Of a DNA stretch of 64,000 nucleotides, positions 15,016-23,977 are shown one piece after another (within the stretch, counting starts at the first letter, position 1; the number at the start of each line of letters is the position of its first letter). Both the position numbers and the translations under genes were made by a program. The notes below the pieces were generated by a model. The model did no database searches. It was not told where the DNA came from and was given only the letters and a program-made list of their open reading frames with translations. This stretch comes from Bacillus sp. FJAT-27225 (lineage in GTDB: Bacteria > Bacillota > Bacilli > Bacillales > Cytobacillaceae), in contig NZ_MAYU01000022.1 of the NCBI RefSeq assembly GCF_001685025.1, positions 481,724 through 545,723 on the forward strand, written 5' to 3'.

Positions 15016-17010
15016 CTATTGATACGAAACAACCCATTCTCTATCGGCAGTATAATCTGACGCACTAAAGTTCTTAATCCAAATGGTAAGTTTATCAGCA
15101 TTAGTACAAAACGCACCATAAACCACATCGCCACGTACTCCCCATCTTGGAGAAATTGAAATGGCACTCGCAGTAGTTATTCCAGGTAAACTGACTTCTA
15201 CAGTTATATAAGCGCCTGCTGGTACTACTACATTAGTTGTAACTGTTGCTTTGGATTTCTGTCTTTCTGAAATGAACTCCCTATAGCCATATACGATAAA
15301 TCCATAGAAACTCAAAGAATCGGCTGTACCTATGTTCGATACTGTTATAGTTTGGAATCCTTTGCCTGTCAGGTGTATAACTTTAGTGCCGATGTCTCCT
15401 TTAACCAAAGCATTAAATGCTGTTAAGTCTAACTTTGAGCCTAAAGCAAATGTATAAACTGACGGCGGTTGGGTTACAGCAAATCTATCGGCACCGTTAA
15501 TCATAAAGGATGATTCGATGTAAGGTTGTTCAGAACCGAAATTAACCTTTACTTCAGCCCGTGAATTAGCACCTGCAGTAAAAATAGGAATTAACAGTAA
15601 GTTTTCATTATCTGTATAGAATGTTGTCGTAAACTTTTGCCCTGCTGCAAGGTTGACTCTTGAACCATATTTATTAGACCATACGCCTAGCGGTGAAGCG
15701 TTGTCACCGCCAATAGCACCGTCCGTTACATACCCTATTCCGTCACCTTCAACGGATAAAATAGAGTCATTGGTCACTTTATAAGGGTTTAACAAATTCT
15801 TAGTCCCTACGAACAATCCAGCAATTTTTGTGCCGATTATGGTATAACCCTTAGTATTAAAGTGAGTTAGATCGTCAGGGCTTTGCCCCGTTGCGGGGTC
15901 GTCAGCTTGGACAGATATCATATCATGCCCATCGAGAAAGTCATCTGTATTAATTACTGGAATACCATAGATATACCCAATACTGTGTAGAGCTTCCCTA
16001 TAAGATTCTAGCCAAGGATGTGCGCCACCTTGACTAATTTTAGGTGGGGTCAACAATACTACAGCCGAACCAAAATCAATTATCTGCTCAATAAGTAAGC
16101 ACATATCATTTACATAAGCATCTATTTTTTGCTTTTTATCACTTGGAGTCCCAGCAGTTGAATCGTTCGTGCCTAACATAATTAAGTGTAAATCCGCACT
16201 CGGATTAGTGCTCCATTTGTTTTTAGATGCGTCTGCATAATGACCTGGAACACCACGATTTACTACAGTTGCAATAGAACTACCATAAATACTCCTTAAA
16301 TGTTCTTGCATAGCTTCTGGATAGGTTTTGCCTGCTTGTGTCACAGTGCTGTTTGATTGAGAGTCCATCGTGGGGTCGCTGTTTGCGGCTCGTTTATCCG
16401 GAGAATACGTATCTTGCCCATATGTCAAACTATCTCCTTGAGCAACGATTTTAAAAGCTGTTTTTAATCCTAATTTATTTAGAAAAGCTGCGTAATACCT
16501 TGCCTGTTTTTGTCTATAATCTAGTTTTTTCGCATTTTGTGCCAACTGCGCATTAACATTTGCCAGAGCCGTAGCAGAATACCCCTGGGTAAACTCCCAT
16601 TTTAAACCGTCATAACGATATACATAACCGTTATCCAATGTCTGTACCGTATCCCCTAAAACCGGATTAGGATATGTGGTAGCAATAGCGGCAAAGTTAT
16701 TAACCGGTCCCTTCCAGTTCGTTTTTGCTGTGTCTCCTACTGCCTTAGCATAGTCCCCCTGTGTTTTGGCATGATTCCCTTGGGCCTTGGCATAGTCCCC
16801 CTGATTGGATGCATATAAGCCTTTTTCATCTGCATAATCACCACGATCAGCTGCATAGACAGCCTGGGTTTCAGCTTCGCTTGCCGCTTCAACGGCTTGC
16901 TGGGCACCGGCCCCTAATCGCTTGATATCTGCATCAATGTCCTCGAAGTTTTTATTAAGATCATTTCGAAAAATGCGATTAAATATAGTTCCAAGTGTTC
17001 TGTATTTCAT
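15016..17010 (-). CDS. Tail-fibre protein with SGNH/GDSL hydrolase domain and heptapeptide repeats
   Basis: A 664-aa protein. Residues ~1-55 form a coiled-coil neck and ~57-96 a series of 7-residue repeats (GDYAKAQ-like). Then comes an SGNH hydrolase with QGDSLTYG (GDSL at ~192-195), NRGVPG, LGTNDS (~280-284) and DDLTHF (Asp380-x-x-His383), the full catalytic set. A C-terminal beta-rich part (~400-664) follows. The enzyme probably removes ester groups, for example O-acetyl or D-alanyl, from wall polymers during adsorption (inference). Confidence 0.8.
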   Translation of the reverse strand: MKYRTLGTIFNRIFRNDLNKNFEDIDADIKRLGAGAQQAVEAASEAETQAVYAADRGDYADEKGLYASNQGDYAKAQGNHAKTQGDYAKAVGDTAKTNWKGPVNNFAAIATTYPNPVLGDTVQTLDNGYVYRYDGLKWEFTQGYSATALANVNAQLAQNAKKLDYRQKQARYYAAFLNKLGLKTAFKIVAQGDSLTYGQDTYSPDKRAANSDPTMDSQSNSTVTQAGKTYPEAMQEHLRSIYGSSIATVVNRGVPGHYADASKNKWSTNPSADLHLIMLGTNDSTAGTPSDKKQKIDAYVNDMCLLIEQIIDFGSAVVLLTPPKISQGGAHPWLESYREALHSIGYIYGIPVINTDDFLDGHDMISVQADDPATGQSPDDLTHFNTKGYTIIGTKIAGLFVGTKNLLNPYKVTNDSILSVEGDGIGYVTDGAIGGDNASPLGVWSNKYGSRVNLAAGQKFTTTFYTDNENLLLIPIFTAGANSRAEVKVNFGSEQPYIESSFMINGADRFAVTQPPSVYTFALGSKLDLTAFNALVKGDIGTKVIHLTGKGFQTITVSNIGTADSLSFYGFIVYGYREFISERQKSKATVTTNVVVPAGAYITVEVSLPGITTASAISISPRWGVRGDVVYGAFCTNADKLTIWIKNFSASDYTADREWVVSYQ

Positions 17011-17024
17011 TCACACCGCCCTCC

Positions 17025-17861
17025 TTATAAGTAATAAAATCTAAAATCAAAATCTACTTTGGCGCTTGTGGCTCCCGTAACAGTAAAGTCATTCCAGCCA
17101 GGAGCGAGCTCTATAAATTTCCTGTTTGTTTTTCGCAAAAACTGCAAGCTGTTTGATGTGATATTCGGGCCATCAATGACGATAACTTGGGAGCTGTTCA
17201 CGGTTTCATTTACTCGAAATACTGAACCGTTTGTATCATTCTTCAATTCTAAAAATGATGTTGATCCCTGCACTTCGCTTATGGTGATTTTTAAATCTTG
17301 TTCAAATGGATGTATCGGCACATCACCAGCGTTATATATCCGGAACTGGTTTGCGGTGTGCGTGTATACTAAACTATCATCATCGGATATTAAGCCCATT
17401 CCAGGACCCCACAGCTCTTTATTGGAGTCAATTCCATCACGCTGGATGTCGGCAGTTTTCCCGATTGATTCGGCGAAGGGAAGCTCAAACAGTTCCAAGC
17501 CGAATCTTGCCGTTGCTGCTCTTTTCGTAAGCCGTTCGGGTAAGAACCATTCAACCATACTTACTTTGTAGCGTTTTCCCGACTGGTGTAATTCAGATAT
17601 ATACATAAATTCATTTTCACTGAAGAACGAATAAATGTTATCTCTTAGGAAACGATAATCTTTTGCGTCATAAGCTTTCATTCCAATGCTTACTTCAATA
17701 TCTCTTGTGGAAAATAAGCGCCCTTTATCCACATAACCGTGTTTACCTTCGACCTCATTTCTAATTCTTTTGCTGATTATGGAGGATATAAAAATATCAA
17801 GAGGACGCGCGCCTGGTGGAAATTCTTTTTTGATCATTTGCTCATCATAAACTACAAACAT
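17025..17861 (-). CDS. Distal tail protein (Dit, siphovirus tail family)
   Basis: A 278-aa protein with the Dit N-terminal ring domain: PLDIFISSIISKRIRNEVEGKHGYVDKGR, then RDIEVSIGMKAYDAKDYRFLRDNIYSFF. The C-terminal half is a galectin-like beta-sandwich. It caps the tail tube and holds the tip proteins. Starts at ATG 17861 after AAGGAGGACGCGT, just behind the tape-measure gene. Confidence 0.85.
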   Translation of the reverse strand: MFVVYDEQMIKKEFPPGARPLDIFISSIISKRIRNEVEGKHGYVDKGRLFSTRDIEVSIGMKAYDAKDYRFLRDNIYSFFSENEFMYISELHQSGKRYKVSMVEWFLPERLTKRAATARFGLELFELPFAESIGKTADIQRDGIDSNKELWGPGMGLISDDDSLVYTHTANQFRIYNAGDVPIHPFEQDLKITISEVQGSTSFLELKNDTNGSVFRVNETVNSSQVIVIDGPNITSNSLQFLRKTNRKFIELAPGWNDFTVTGATSAKVDFDFRFYYL

Positions 17862-17872
17862 ACGCGTCCTCC

Positions 17873-20800
17873 TTAAAAGTATTTTGTCAGGCCAGCAATT
17901 GCATTTTCCGAATTTACAACTTCTGCAACTTTATCACCGCTGATATACACATCTTGATTTTTATTTAAAAGCTTATAAAGGATCCTGTTTTGTTCAGCCA
18001 ACAAATCGACCAGTTGTTTGCTACCCCCGCCAGTTCCTAAATCAATCAACTCACGGCCTCTTTCTCCAACGTAGGCAACCCCGGAATTTAGCACGGTACC
18101 GCCGGACGCCATAAAAGGCACATTCCATTTTCTAAGAATTGCTTCCGTATCGTGATTAGGAATTACCTTGGCACCTGTAGGAAGATTTACTAAGCTCGGA
18201 CTATTAGCCAAATATAATCCGCCACCGATGCTCATCAGTTCTCGGCCAGCTTCACCAACAACCGCCAGTCCGCCAGGCGCGAACCTTGTACCCTGAGCAA
18301 AGAAGTTGGGGAGTGCGGCTTTTAATCCCGCCTTGATTCCTGTCCATACCGCGCTCAACGTGACCTTTTTTGTTATCGCTTTGCTGACTTTCGTGTTTAG
18401 ATCGTCAGCCTTTCCCTTGTCATCCACATTGACATTTTTTGTGACTCCTTTTCCCAGTTCTTTTGTCATGGCGGATGCTTTTCCAGTCCCCTCGTCAATG
18501 CGTCTATTCACCGTTGATTGTTCGCCTTGGATTTTTTGTATTTCTCCTTTGGCATTCTGGTAAAGACCAAGGGCCTTATTTAAATTGTCCAGCTCTTTTT
18601 GCTGTTCCGAATTGAGGCCGCCCTGAGCCCTCTTGGTATTATTCAATTCATTTATGCGAGTCTGCGTCTTGGTAATGGCGCTATCAAGCTGCTTTATTCC
18701 TTCTTCGCCCGTCTTATTGATTCCTGCATGTGCCAACTGCAGGTCAATCATTTTAGCGTAGAGGTCTTTGGTTTTCTGAATTTCCTTTTCCGTTTTTTCG
18801 ACGCTCTTTTGCTTTTGCCCTACCTCATCAGCTATTGCAGTGACTTTGAAGTTTTGGGCGTTCAGTGCCATTTCTTGTCTGGCAATCTCCTCGATTGTCT
18901 TTTCGGCCTCTTGGTCTTTTCCTTGGTTGAGTTGCTTCTGAGCATCTATTCTGAGTTGAGCAATAGTTTTTTCAGTTTCATTTCTGGTTCTAACCGCTTC
19001 GTCCCTTTCCTGTTCCTTTGCCTTCAGTTCATCCAAAGCCGTTATATAATTTCTAATGTTTTGGTCAAGCTTCGCTTCCGCCTTTATGCGCTGATTCTCC
19101 AACTCTAGCCTGATATTTTCCCTCAGCTTTTCGTTGGCAACACCTATCGCGTCCGCATTCCCGATGATGGCATTTCCGTGATCCGACAAAGCTACGTCCA
19201 CATCGGGGACCTTTTTAATTAGCTGATCGTTAAGGCCGAGCATTTCGGACAGTTCTTCATTAGACAGCCCTGATTTCTTTTGCAAAGCCCCTTGTTCATC
19301 AGTTAGTTTTTTAACTTCTTCTGCTGTGGTCGCAAATTTTAACTGATCTTGTATGTCGAGATACCTGAGCAGTTCATCATTGGACAACTTATTTTTATCT
19401 TTTAAACCATTATATTTTTCTGAAAGACCCTCTAATTCCTGCTGTTCCGCCATTAGAGACTCAGCGTGTTCAAGGTTGACCTCAGCTGCTTTTTTAACGG
19501 CTTCATTTTTATTATCAATTACCGTTTTAACGCCAATGATGGCGCCAGTTAATAGAGCAATGCCACCGATTGTCCAGCCGACTGGACCTGATAAAGCAGT
19601 TAATGTTGCCGCTAATCCTCCACCTGCACCAATTGCACCTGTAAGAGTTGATACGGCTGTAATAGTCCCGCCTATTCCGCTCATGATGGTTCCGCCAATT
19701 ACAAGCAATGGTCCTGCTGCCGCAACCAAACCTCCGACTGTTAAAATAAGTTTTTTTGTTTTATCGTCTGCATCCCCAAATGATTTTACAAGAGGTTGCA
19801 ACTTTTCTATTCCATCTTTTACGATGGGGATTAAATGGCCGCCCATTTCAATGCCCAAATCCTTAATTTGGTTCCACATGATTTTGATTTGGGATGCAGT
19901 GGTTTTATAACGTTGCTTAGCCTCATTTGTTAAAGCGTTATTTTCTTTCCAAGCTTTTGTTGATGTTTCTACGGCACTTGATAATAAATCAGATGCCCCT
20001 GCCATACGAAGGATTGTATCGGATTCCCGAATACCTTTAATGCCCAAATTATCTAAGATTGCAGTTAGGTTCTCACCTTCCCCGGCGGACTTTGACAGTC
20101 CTTTTATAAAGGTATCCAGGGCTGATATTGCATCTTCTTTAAACGCCTTTTTAAATTGATCTGCAGTCATACCGGATGCTTTTGCAAAGTTCTTTAAATC
20201 TGTCCCGCCTAAATCAACAGCAGACTGAATCTTTTTAAGGACCGTTGTCATTGCTGTACCGCCAGCCTCGGCCTCGATTCCAAGGGAAGACATAGTACCG
20301 GCTAAGGCCATGATCTGCGCTTCTGATAGGCCAACCTGTTTTCCTTGCGCGGCCAATCGCATGGCCATTGACATGATTTCCGCTTCAGTAGTGGCCATAT
20401 TGTTTCCAAGCGCTACAACGGAACTTCCTAATTTGCTAAAATCATTTTGACTCATCCCAACAATGTTGGCAAAACGAGCAAATTCTGATGCTGCCTGTTC
20501 ACGTGTTAAGTTTGTGGATTCGCCCAGGTCGATAATCGTCCTGGAGAACGATAGTATGCTTTCTTCGGCAATACCCAACTGGCCTGCCGATTCTGCAACC
20601 GCAGCTATATCATTAGCACTGGTTGGCAATTCTTTCGCCATATCCCTGATGCCTTTTTCCAACTTTTTAAATCCTTCTTCGCTGGTATCAACCGTTTTTC
20701 TAACGCCAGCAAAGGCGCTTTCAAAATCCACCGCCGCTTTAAACGCAGCTGTTCCCAAACCTACGATTGGGGCTGTTACCTTCATCGATAGATCTTTGCC

Positions 20801-21253
20801 AATCGATGTCATCTTATCGCCAACTGCAGTAAGTTTCGAGCCGATTGGGGCTAACTTCTCCGAAAATTGTGTCCACGAAGAGGATTGGATTTTTAACGCT
20901 GCATCCACATCTTTTAACTCGGCTTCCAGTCGATTAAATTGCGCCTGAGCATCGTTAACCTTTTTGGCCTGTCTTTCCAGCTGAGCTTCATTTGCTTTTC
21001 CGCTCTCGACCATCTCATCATATTTTTTTCGTGTTTCGGTAAGTTTGATTTTAGATGCTTCGAGGGAACGGGAGAGGATATCTTTTTTAGATGTTAGTCC
21101 ATCAAGGCTTTTTCCATAATCGCCGCCTTTAGCTTTAACTGCCTTTAATTCGGACCCCATTGACTTCAAATTTCTGTCCACTTGTGCTATGCTGCCATTA
21201 AAATTAGACGCATCTAACGATAAGGAAACCGATAAGCTGCCGATTTCAGCCAT
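17873..21253 (-). CDS. Tail tape-measure protein, TP901 core
   Basis: About 1126 aa, the longest gene of the late operon. N-terminal coiled coils are followed by the TP901 tape-measure core (~150-500; AKELPTSANDIAAVAESAGQLG). A glycine-rich membrane-active segment (~505-575) and further coiled coils come next. The C-terminal part has two GEAGRELM/GERGRELI repeats. It sets tail length and is ejected with the DNA. I take ATG 21253 (after AGGTGAG) rather than GTG 21262. Confidence 0.9.
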   Translation of the reverse strand: MAEIGSLSVSLSLDASNFNGSIAQVDRNLKSMGSELKAVKAKGGDYGKSLDGLTSKKDILSRSLEASKIKLTETRKKYDEMVESGKANEAQLERQAKKVNDAQAQFNRLEAELKDVDAALKIQSSSWTQFSEKLAPIGSKLTAVGDKMTSIGKDLSMKVTAPIVGLGTAAFKAAVDFESAFAGVRKTVDTSEEGFKKLEKGIRDMAKELPTSANDIAAVAESAGQLGIAEESILSFSRTIIDLGESTNLTREQAASEFARFANIVGMSQNDFSKLGSSVVALGNNMATTEAEIMSMAMRLAAQGKQVGLSEAQIMALAGTMSSLGIEAEAGGTAMTTVLKKIQSAVDLGGTDLKNFAKASGMTADQFKKAFKEDAISALDTFIKGLSKSAGEGENLTAILDNLGIKGIRESDTILRMAGASDLLSSAVETSTKAWKENNALTNEAKQRYKTTASQIKIMWNQIKDLGIEMGGHLIPIVKDGIEKLQPLVKSFGDADDKTKKLILTVGGLVAAAGPLLVIGGTIMSGIGGTITAVSTLTGAIGAGGGLAATLTALSGPVGWTIGGIALLTGAIIGVKTVIDNKNEAVKKAAEVNLEHAESLMAEQQELEGLSEKYNGLKDKNKLSNDELLRYLDIQDQLKFATTAEEVKKLTDEQGALQKKSGLSNEELSEMLGLNDQLIKKVPDVDVALSDHGNAIIGNADAIGVANEKLRENIRLELENQRIKAEAKLDQNIRNYITALDELKAKEQERDEAVRTRNETEKTIAQLRIDAQKQLNQGKDQEAEKTIEEIARQEMALNAQNFKVTAIADEVGQKQKSVEKTEKEIQKTKDLYAKMIDLQLAHAGINKTGEEGIKQLDSAITKTQTRINELNNTKRAQGGLNSEQQKELDNLNKALGLYQNAKGEIQKIQGEQSTVNRRIDEGTGKASAMTKELGKGVTKNVNVDDKGKADDLNTKVSKAITKKVTLSAVWTGIKAGLKAALPNFFAQGTRFAPGGLAVVGEAGRELMSIGGGLYLANSPSLVNLPTGAKVIPNHDTEAILRKWNVPFMASGGTVLNSGVAYVGERGRELIDLGTGGGSKQLVDLLAEQNRILYKLLNKNQDVYISGDKVAEVVNSENAIAGLTKYF

Positions 21254-21269
21254 GTAACTCACCTGCCTT

Positions 21270-21742
21270 TTACAGCCAATCTAACTCGTCCGCTGTGATA
21301 TATTCCGGTTCAACTATGCTCAATTCAAGCCAAAATTTAATGTCCATTCCATCGATTTCGGGAAGCTTGTAACCTTCACGCATACGCTCTCGATACCAGT
21401 CCTTTATCCAGGCATATCCGTCAAAGTCCGTTACTTCCCCGGTTCGTTTCCCTCGTCACTTTCAATCTGCAAACCTCCGAGACTCAAAACCTCGTTGAAT
21501 ATTCGCATGGCTTCGGACTGTAAGTCAGCTACCGCCAGACCATCCCATACTTCATCAACTGTGAATTGTCTGTCAAAGGCAACTACCACAAATTCAACCA
21601 ACTTATCAAAAAGTTCCTCTGATATTTCCTTGATTGATTTCATCTCTTTGTTCAATTTGAGCGCATTCTTGAAAATACGTGCTTTTACAAAGTCATTGGT
21701 ATATGTTTTTTCCTTGCCATCTATGTTTAACGTGATTTGCAT
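21270..21742 (-). CDS. Tail assembly chaperone, -1 frameshift product (gpGT type)
   Basis: Slippage by -1 at GGGAAAC (21446-21452) joins the first 99 residues of the upstream chaperone to a 58-residue extension that includes TDFDGYAWIKDWYRERMREG and ends ADELDWL, stop at 21270-21272. The product is about 157 aa. This G/GT arrangement directly before the tape-measure gene is universal in siphoviruses; GT loads tube subunits on the tape measure. The extension has no start codon of its own, which supports the frameshift reading. Confidence 0.8.
21431..21742 (-). CDS. Tail assembly chaperone, unshifted product (gpG type)
   Basis: A 103-aa acidic helical protein, MQITLNIDGKEKTYTNDFVKARIF with VVAFDRQFTVDEVWDGL. 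This is the typical gpG/phi105-type chaperone lying between the major tail protein and the tape measure. Starts at ATG 21742 after GGAGGGAAAATGA and ends at TAA 21431-21433, 13 bases past the slippery heptamer. Confidence 0.85.
   Translation of the reverse strand: MQITLNIDGKEKTYTNDFVKARIFKNALKLNKEMKSIKEISEELFDKLVEFVVVAFDRQFTVDEVWDGLAVADLQSEAMRIFNEVLSLGGLQIESDEGNEPGK
21446..21452 (-). other. Programmed -1 frameshift heptamer GGGAAAC
   Basis: On the minus strand the codons GAG-GGA-AAC contain G-GGA-AAC in exactly the X-XXY-YYZ phase needed for tandem slippage; lambda uses the near-identical GGGAAAG. It lies 13 bases before the gpG stop. Confidence 0.8.
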
Positions 21743-21765
21743 TCATTTTCCCTCCAAATAAAAAT

Positions 21766-21793
21766 AAAAAAGGAGGTGCTGGACCTCCCTTTT
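21766..21793 (-). terminator. Terminator after major tail protein gene
   Basis: On the minus strand GGGAGGT-CCAGC-ACCTCC is followed by TTTTTT. Partial termination here would make tube protein more abundant than chaperones and tape measure. Confidence 0.75.
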
Positions 21794-21794
21794 C

Positions 21795-22367
21795 TTACGG
21801 CGCTGGTGTAACGTTAGGCTTTTTGACAGTGGCAAAGAATGTTTCGGGGGTTACTGTTACTCCGTCATCATCCGTGCGGACAGAGTATTTTAACAGCCCA
21901 TCTTCCAAAGGGATAGCCTCTCCGCTGAATCCTGACTGCTTGTAAGCAATTTCACCTTTTCGCTTCGTAGTGTTTGCCTCTTCTGTCGGCTTAAATTTTG
22001 CTTTGTAAAGCCATACCAACTTAGACCCGCTTTCAAATCCCACAGCCAGGTAATTTGGATTGTCATTGACATTCATAATAAGGCCTTTCTCATCTGACAG
22101 CTCATGCCCATACCAGTCAGCCTGTACCTCCGTCGGCAGATCCGCAACCGAACCGGTGATGGAAATTGTATCGAATTGAACTTCATTCGCGACAACCCGA
22201 TCCCCGGCATCGAAGGTTGCTTCGGAGAAGTTTGGCGTCAATGTCAATTCAATAGGCATTGTAAGAGTTTTAACCTCACCGTGTGTCTCATTAGACTCGT
22301 CCGTCATCACAGCGTAGTGCAGCCGCTTCAGACTTACTTTTTGCACTTTTTCTTTTACTGGCGTCAT
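21795..22367 (-). CDS. Major tail (tube) protein
   Basis: A 190-aa protein of the phi13/HK022-type tube family: KVSLKRLHYAVMTDESNETHGEVKTLTMPIELTLTPNFSEATFDAGD, with later VGFESGSKLVWLYKAKFKPTEEA. It polymerises into the tail tube. It precedes the chaperone genes and ends at a terminator hairpin. ATG 22367 follows AGGAGGTACACAC. Confidence 0.85.
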   Translation of the reverse strand: MTPVKEKVQKVSLKRLHYAVMTDESNETHGEVKTLTMPIELTLTPNFSEATFDAGDRVVANEVQFDTISITGSVADLPTEVQADWYGHELSDEKGLIMNVNDNPNYLAVGFESGSKLVWLYKAKFKPTEEANTTKRKGEIAYKQSGFSGEAIPLEDGLLKYSVRTDDDGVTVTPETFFATVKKPNVTPAP

Positions 22368-22379
22368 GTGTGTACCTCC

Positions 22380-22724
22380 TTAATATTCATCCACAAACTT
22401 AAACCTTAATACTTTATTAAAATGGCTATCACCATCTGAATAAGGCCCGTCAAATTCGGATGTTCTCTCAAATCCAGCCTGTTCTAATGTTGTCCTCACA
22501 TTGTTAACAAGCTGTGTATAATTAGACTTTGACCATACATTCACCTGGATAAGCCTTTCTGTTGTCACTTCTTTATCAGCTGCTTCCAAGTCCGCTCCTG
22601 TAAAATACTCTAAAAAAGTAACGTATTGACTAGGGGTCGTAGCTCCGGCTGGGGAAACTTGAAACGAAACCGGCACCCCGACACTTGAAAGTGTGGATGT
22701 AACAAACTCAACCATGTCCCTCAT
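22380..22724 (-). CDS. Tail terminator/completion protein (DUF3168-like)
   Basis: A 114-aa protein with SFQVSPAGATTPSQYVTFLEY and ERLIQVNVWSKS, the alpha/beta pattern of gpU/gp17-type tail completion proteins. Its start overlaps the stop of the HK97 gp10-like gene. It probably caps the tail at the head-joining end. Confidence 0.7.
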   Translation of the reverse strand: MRDMVEFVTSTLSSVGVPVSFQVSPAGATTPSQYVTFLEYFTGADLEAADKEVTTERLIQVNVWSKSNYTQLVNNVRTTLEQAGFERTSEFDGPYSDGDSHFNKVLRFKFVDEY

Positions 22725-23125
22725 AGCCCTAGCCCCTTTTTAAGTTCCGTTATCATCGCGTCTTTCGCTGGGCCTTTACTGGTTTCAAAGCCTCGAGTAA
22801 AAAATGGGTTTGGTGCCATTGGTCCCCAAGTAACACGTTGAAGCTTCCCTTTTTTCATAGCCATTGTGGAACCACCACTTCTTCCGCCCTCTATTAGATG
22901 AGCATGGTACGCTTTATCTGTATGGACAAGAACTTCACCATTTTTTGGACGCTTCAATTTAATATTTTCTTTAAGTATTCCTCGTTTTACTGGAGCCTCA
23001 ATTCTTATTGCATCCCTAGTGATTTCGCCAGCTTTATTTAAAGCTTTGTTTTCAAGTTCCTCTTCCACATTCATCCTTGCCAGATTCTTCAAAATCTCTT
23101 CCAATCCCTTGACTTCAACTTCCAT
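22721..23125 (-). CDS. HK97 gp10-like head-tail joining protein
   Basis: A 134-aa protein with LEEILKNLARM and ITRDAIRIEAPVKRGILKENI, then HAHLIEGGR and APNPFFTRGFETSK, the standard motifs of the HK97-gp10_like family. It lies between head-closure and tail-completion genes, as in other siphoviruses. Confidence 0.85.
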   Translation of the reverse strand: MEVEVKGLEEILKNLARMNVEEELENKALNKAGEITRDAIRIEAPVKRGILKENIKLKRPKNGEVLVHTDKAYHAHLIEGGRSGGSTMAMKKGKLQRVTWGPMAPNPFFTRGFETSKGPAKDAMITELKKGLGL

Positions 23126-23464
23126 CTACAGCACCTCCCGGACGAGGATGGTGTACCATTCATTGTTTTCGTCATCATTCATCATGGATATAATTTCGTA
23201 GTCCTGTCCTTTGTGACGAATTCTCATCGTGTCGTTCAAGTCGGCCCGGTACCGGATACTTATTTTTTTTAGGTCCTGCATCTGTACGGCTGCCGCCTCG
23301 AATACCCGTCTGCCTTTTTGTGTTTCAATGCCAGCCCACACTGTGACATATTCCGCCCATTCCTGTGCCGGCCATCCGCCGATCACTTCTCCCGGAGGTT
23401 TCAAAAAAGTGACCCGATGCTTTAATAATCCCGTGTTTTTCTTGGGTTTATATTTTGGACGCAT
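23126..23464 (-). CDS. Head-closure / head-tail adaptor protein (SPP1 gp16-like)
   Basis: About 112 aa: a basic start (MRPKYKPKKNTGLLKHRVTFLKPP) followed by a beta-barrel pattern ending GQDYEIISMMNDDENNEWYTILVREV, typical of the Phage_H_T_join family. It closes the filled capsid. ATG 23464 is preceded by GAAGGTGATACCG, better than the TTG at 23479. Confidence 0.8.
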   Translation of the reverse strand: MRPKYKPKKNTGLLKHRVTFLKPPGEVIGGWPAQEWAEYVTVWAGIETQKGRRVFEAAAVQMQDLKKISIRYRADLNDTMRIRHKGQDYEIISMMNDDENNEWYTILVREVL

Positions 23465-23747
23465 CGGTATCACCTTCAATTCCTTCCAGCGCCTTTGAAA
23501 TAGCCAGGCTATTAATTTCTGTCAGAAAGTTTTGTGAGAAAAATTCCAATGCATCGTTATATGCATAACGGGCCCGCTCAAAAACGAGTTCCTTGAAATC
23601 TTCGTCCTTTTCAATGTCATAAGCTCCGCAATCTTTTAATAATCGCTTATGAGAAGCAGAAAGGATGCGCTTCAAGTTATCATCCTCATGATCCTCCAGG
23701 CGCATCCTGTCTTTAAATTGTTTTAAAATTTCGGGAGTGATGCTCAC
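23448..23747 (-). CDS. Head-tail connector (gp6/gp15-like)
   Basis: A 99-aa helical protein (ILKQFKDRMRLEDHEDDNLKRILSASHKRLLKDCGAYD), matching the phage gp6-like connector family. It sits on the portal ring before head closure. GTG 23747 is spaced after GGAGTGATGTAG. Its end overlaps the start of the head-closure gene. Confidence 0.8.
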   Translation of the reverse strand: MSITPEILKQFKDRMRLEDHEDDNLKRILSASHKRLLKDCGAYDIEKDEDFKELVFERARYAYNDALEFFSQNFLTEINSLAISKALEGIEGDTDASKI

Positions 23748-23752
23748 CTACA

Positions 23753-23962
23753 TCACTCCTTATCTTTTTTCTTTTTGCCTTTTTCCGCGACTTTTTTAAT
23801 GAATGCCACTTTATATTTCGGATGTGTTTTAGAAAGCTCTTCGATCCGTTTTTTAGTTGGCTTGTAGTCTCCTTCTCTTGGATACGGATCGCCAACCTTG
23901 TAAACGTGGTTGGCGTCCTCCGTGTCCCTAAAATCATTAGTTACTTCGTGTTCCTGTTCCAT
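23753..23962 (-). CDS. Small charged phage protein between capsid and connector
   Basis: A 69-aa protein, acidic at the start (MEQEHEVTNDFRDTEDANHVYKVGDPYP) and strongly basic at the end (KKVAEKGKKKKDKE), with a central EELSKTHPKYKVAF stretch recalling small HeH/Rho-N-like folds at this position in other phages. Structural or assembly role likely; no firm family. Confidence 0.6.
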   Translation of the reverse strand: MEQEHEVTNDFRDTEDANHVYKVGDPYPREGDYKPTKKRIEELSKTHPKYKVAFIKKVAEKGKKKKDKE

Positions 23963-23977
23963 GCTGAATAACCTCCT

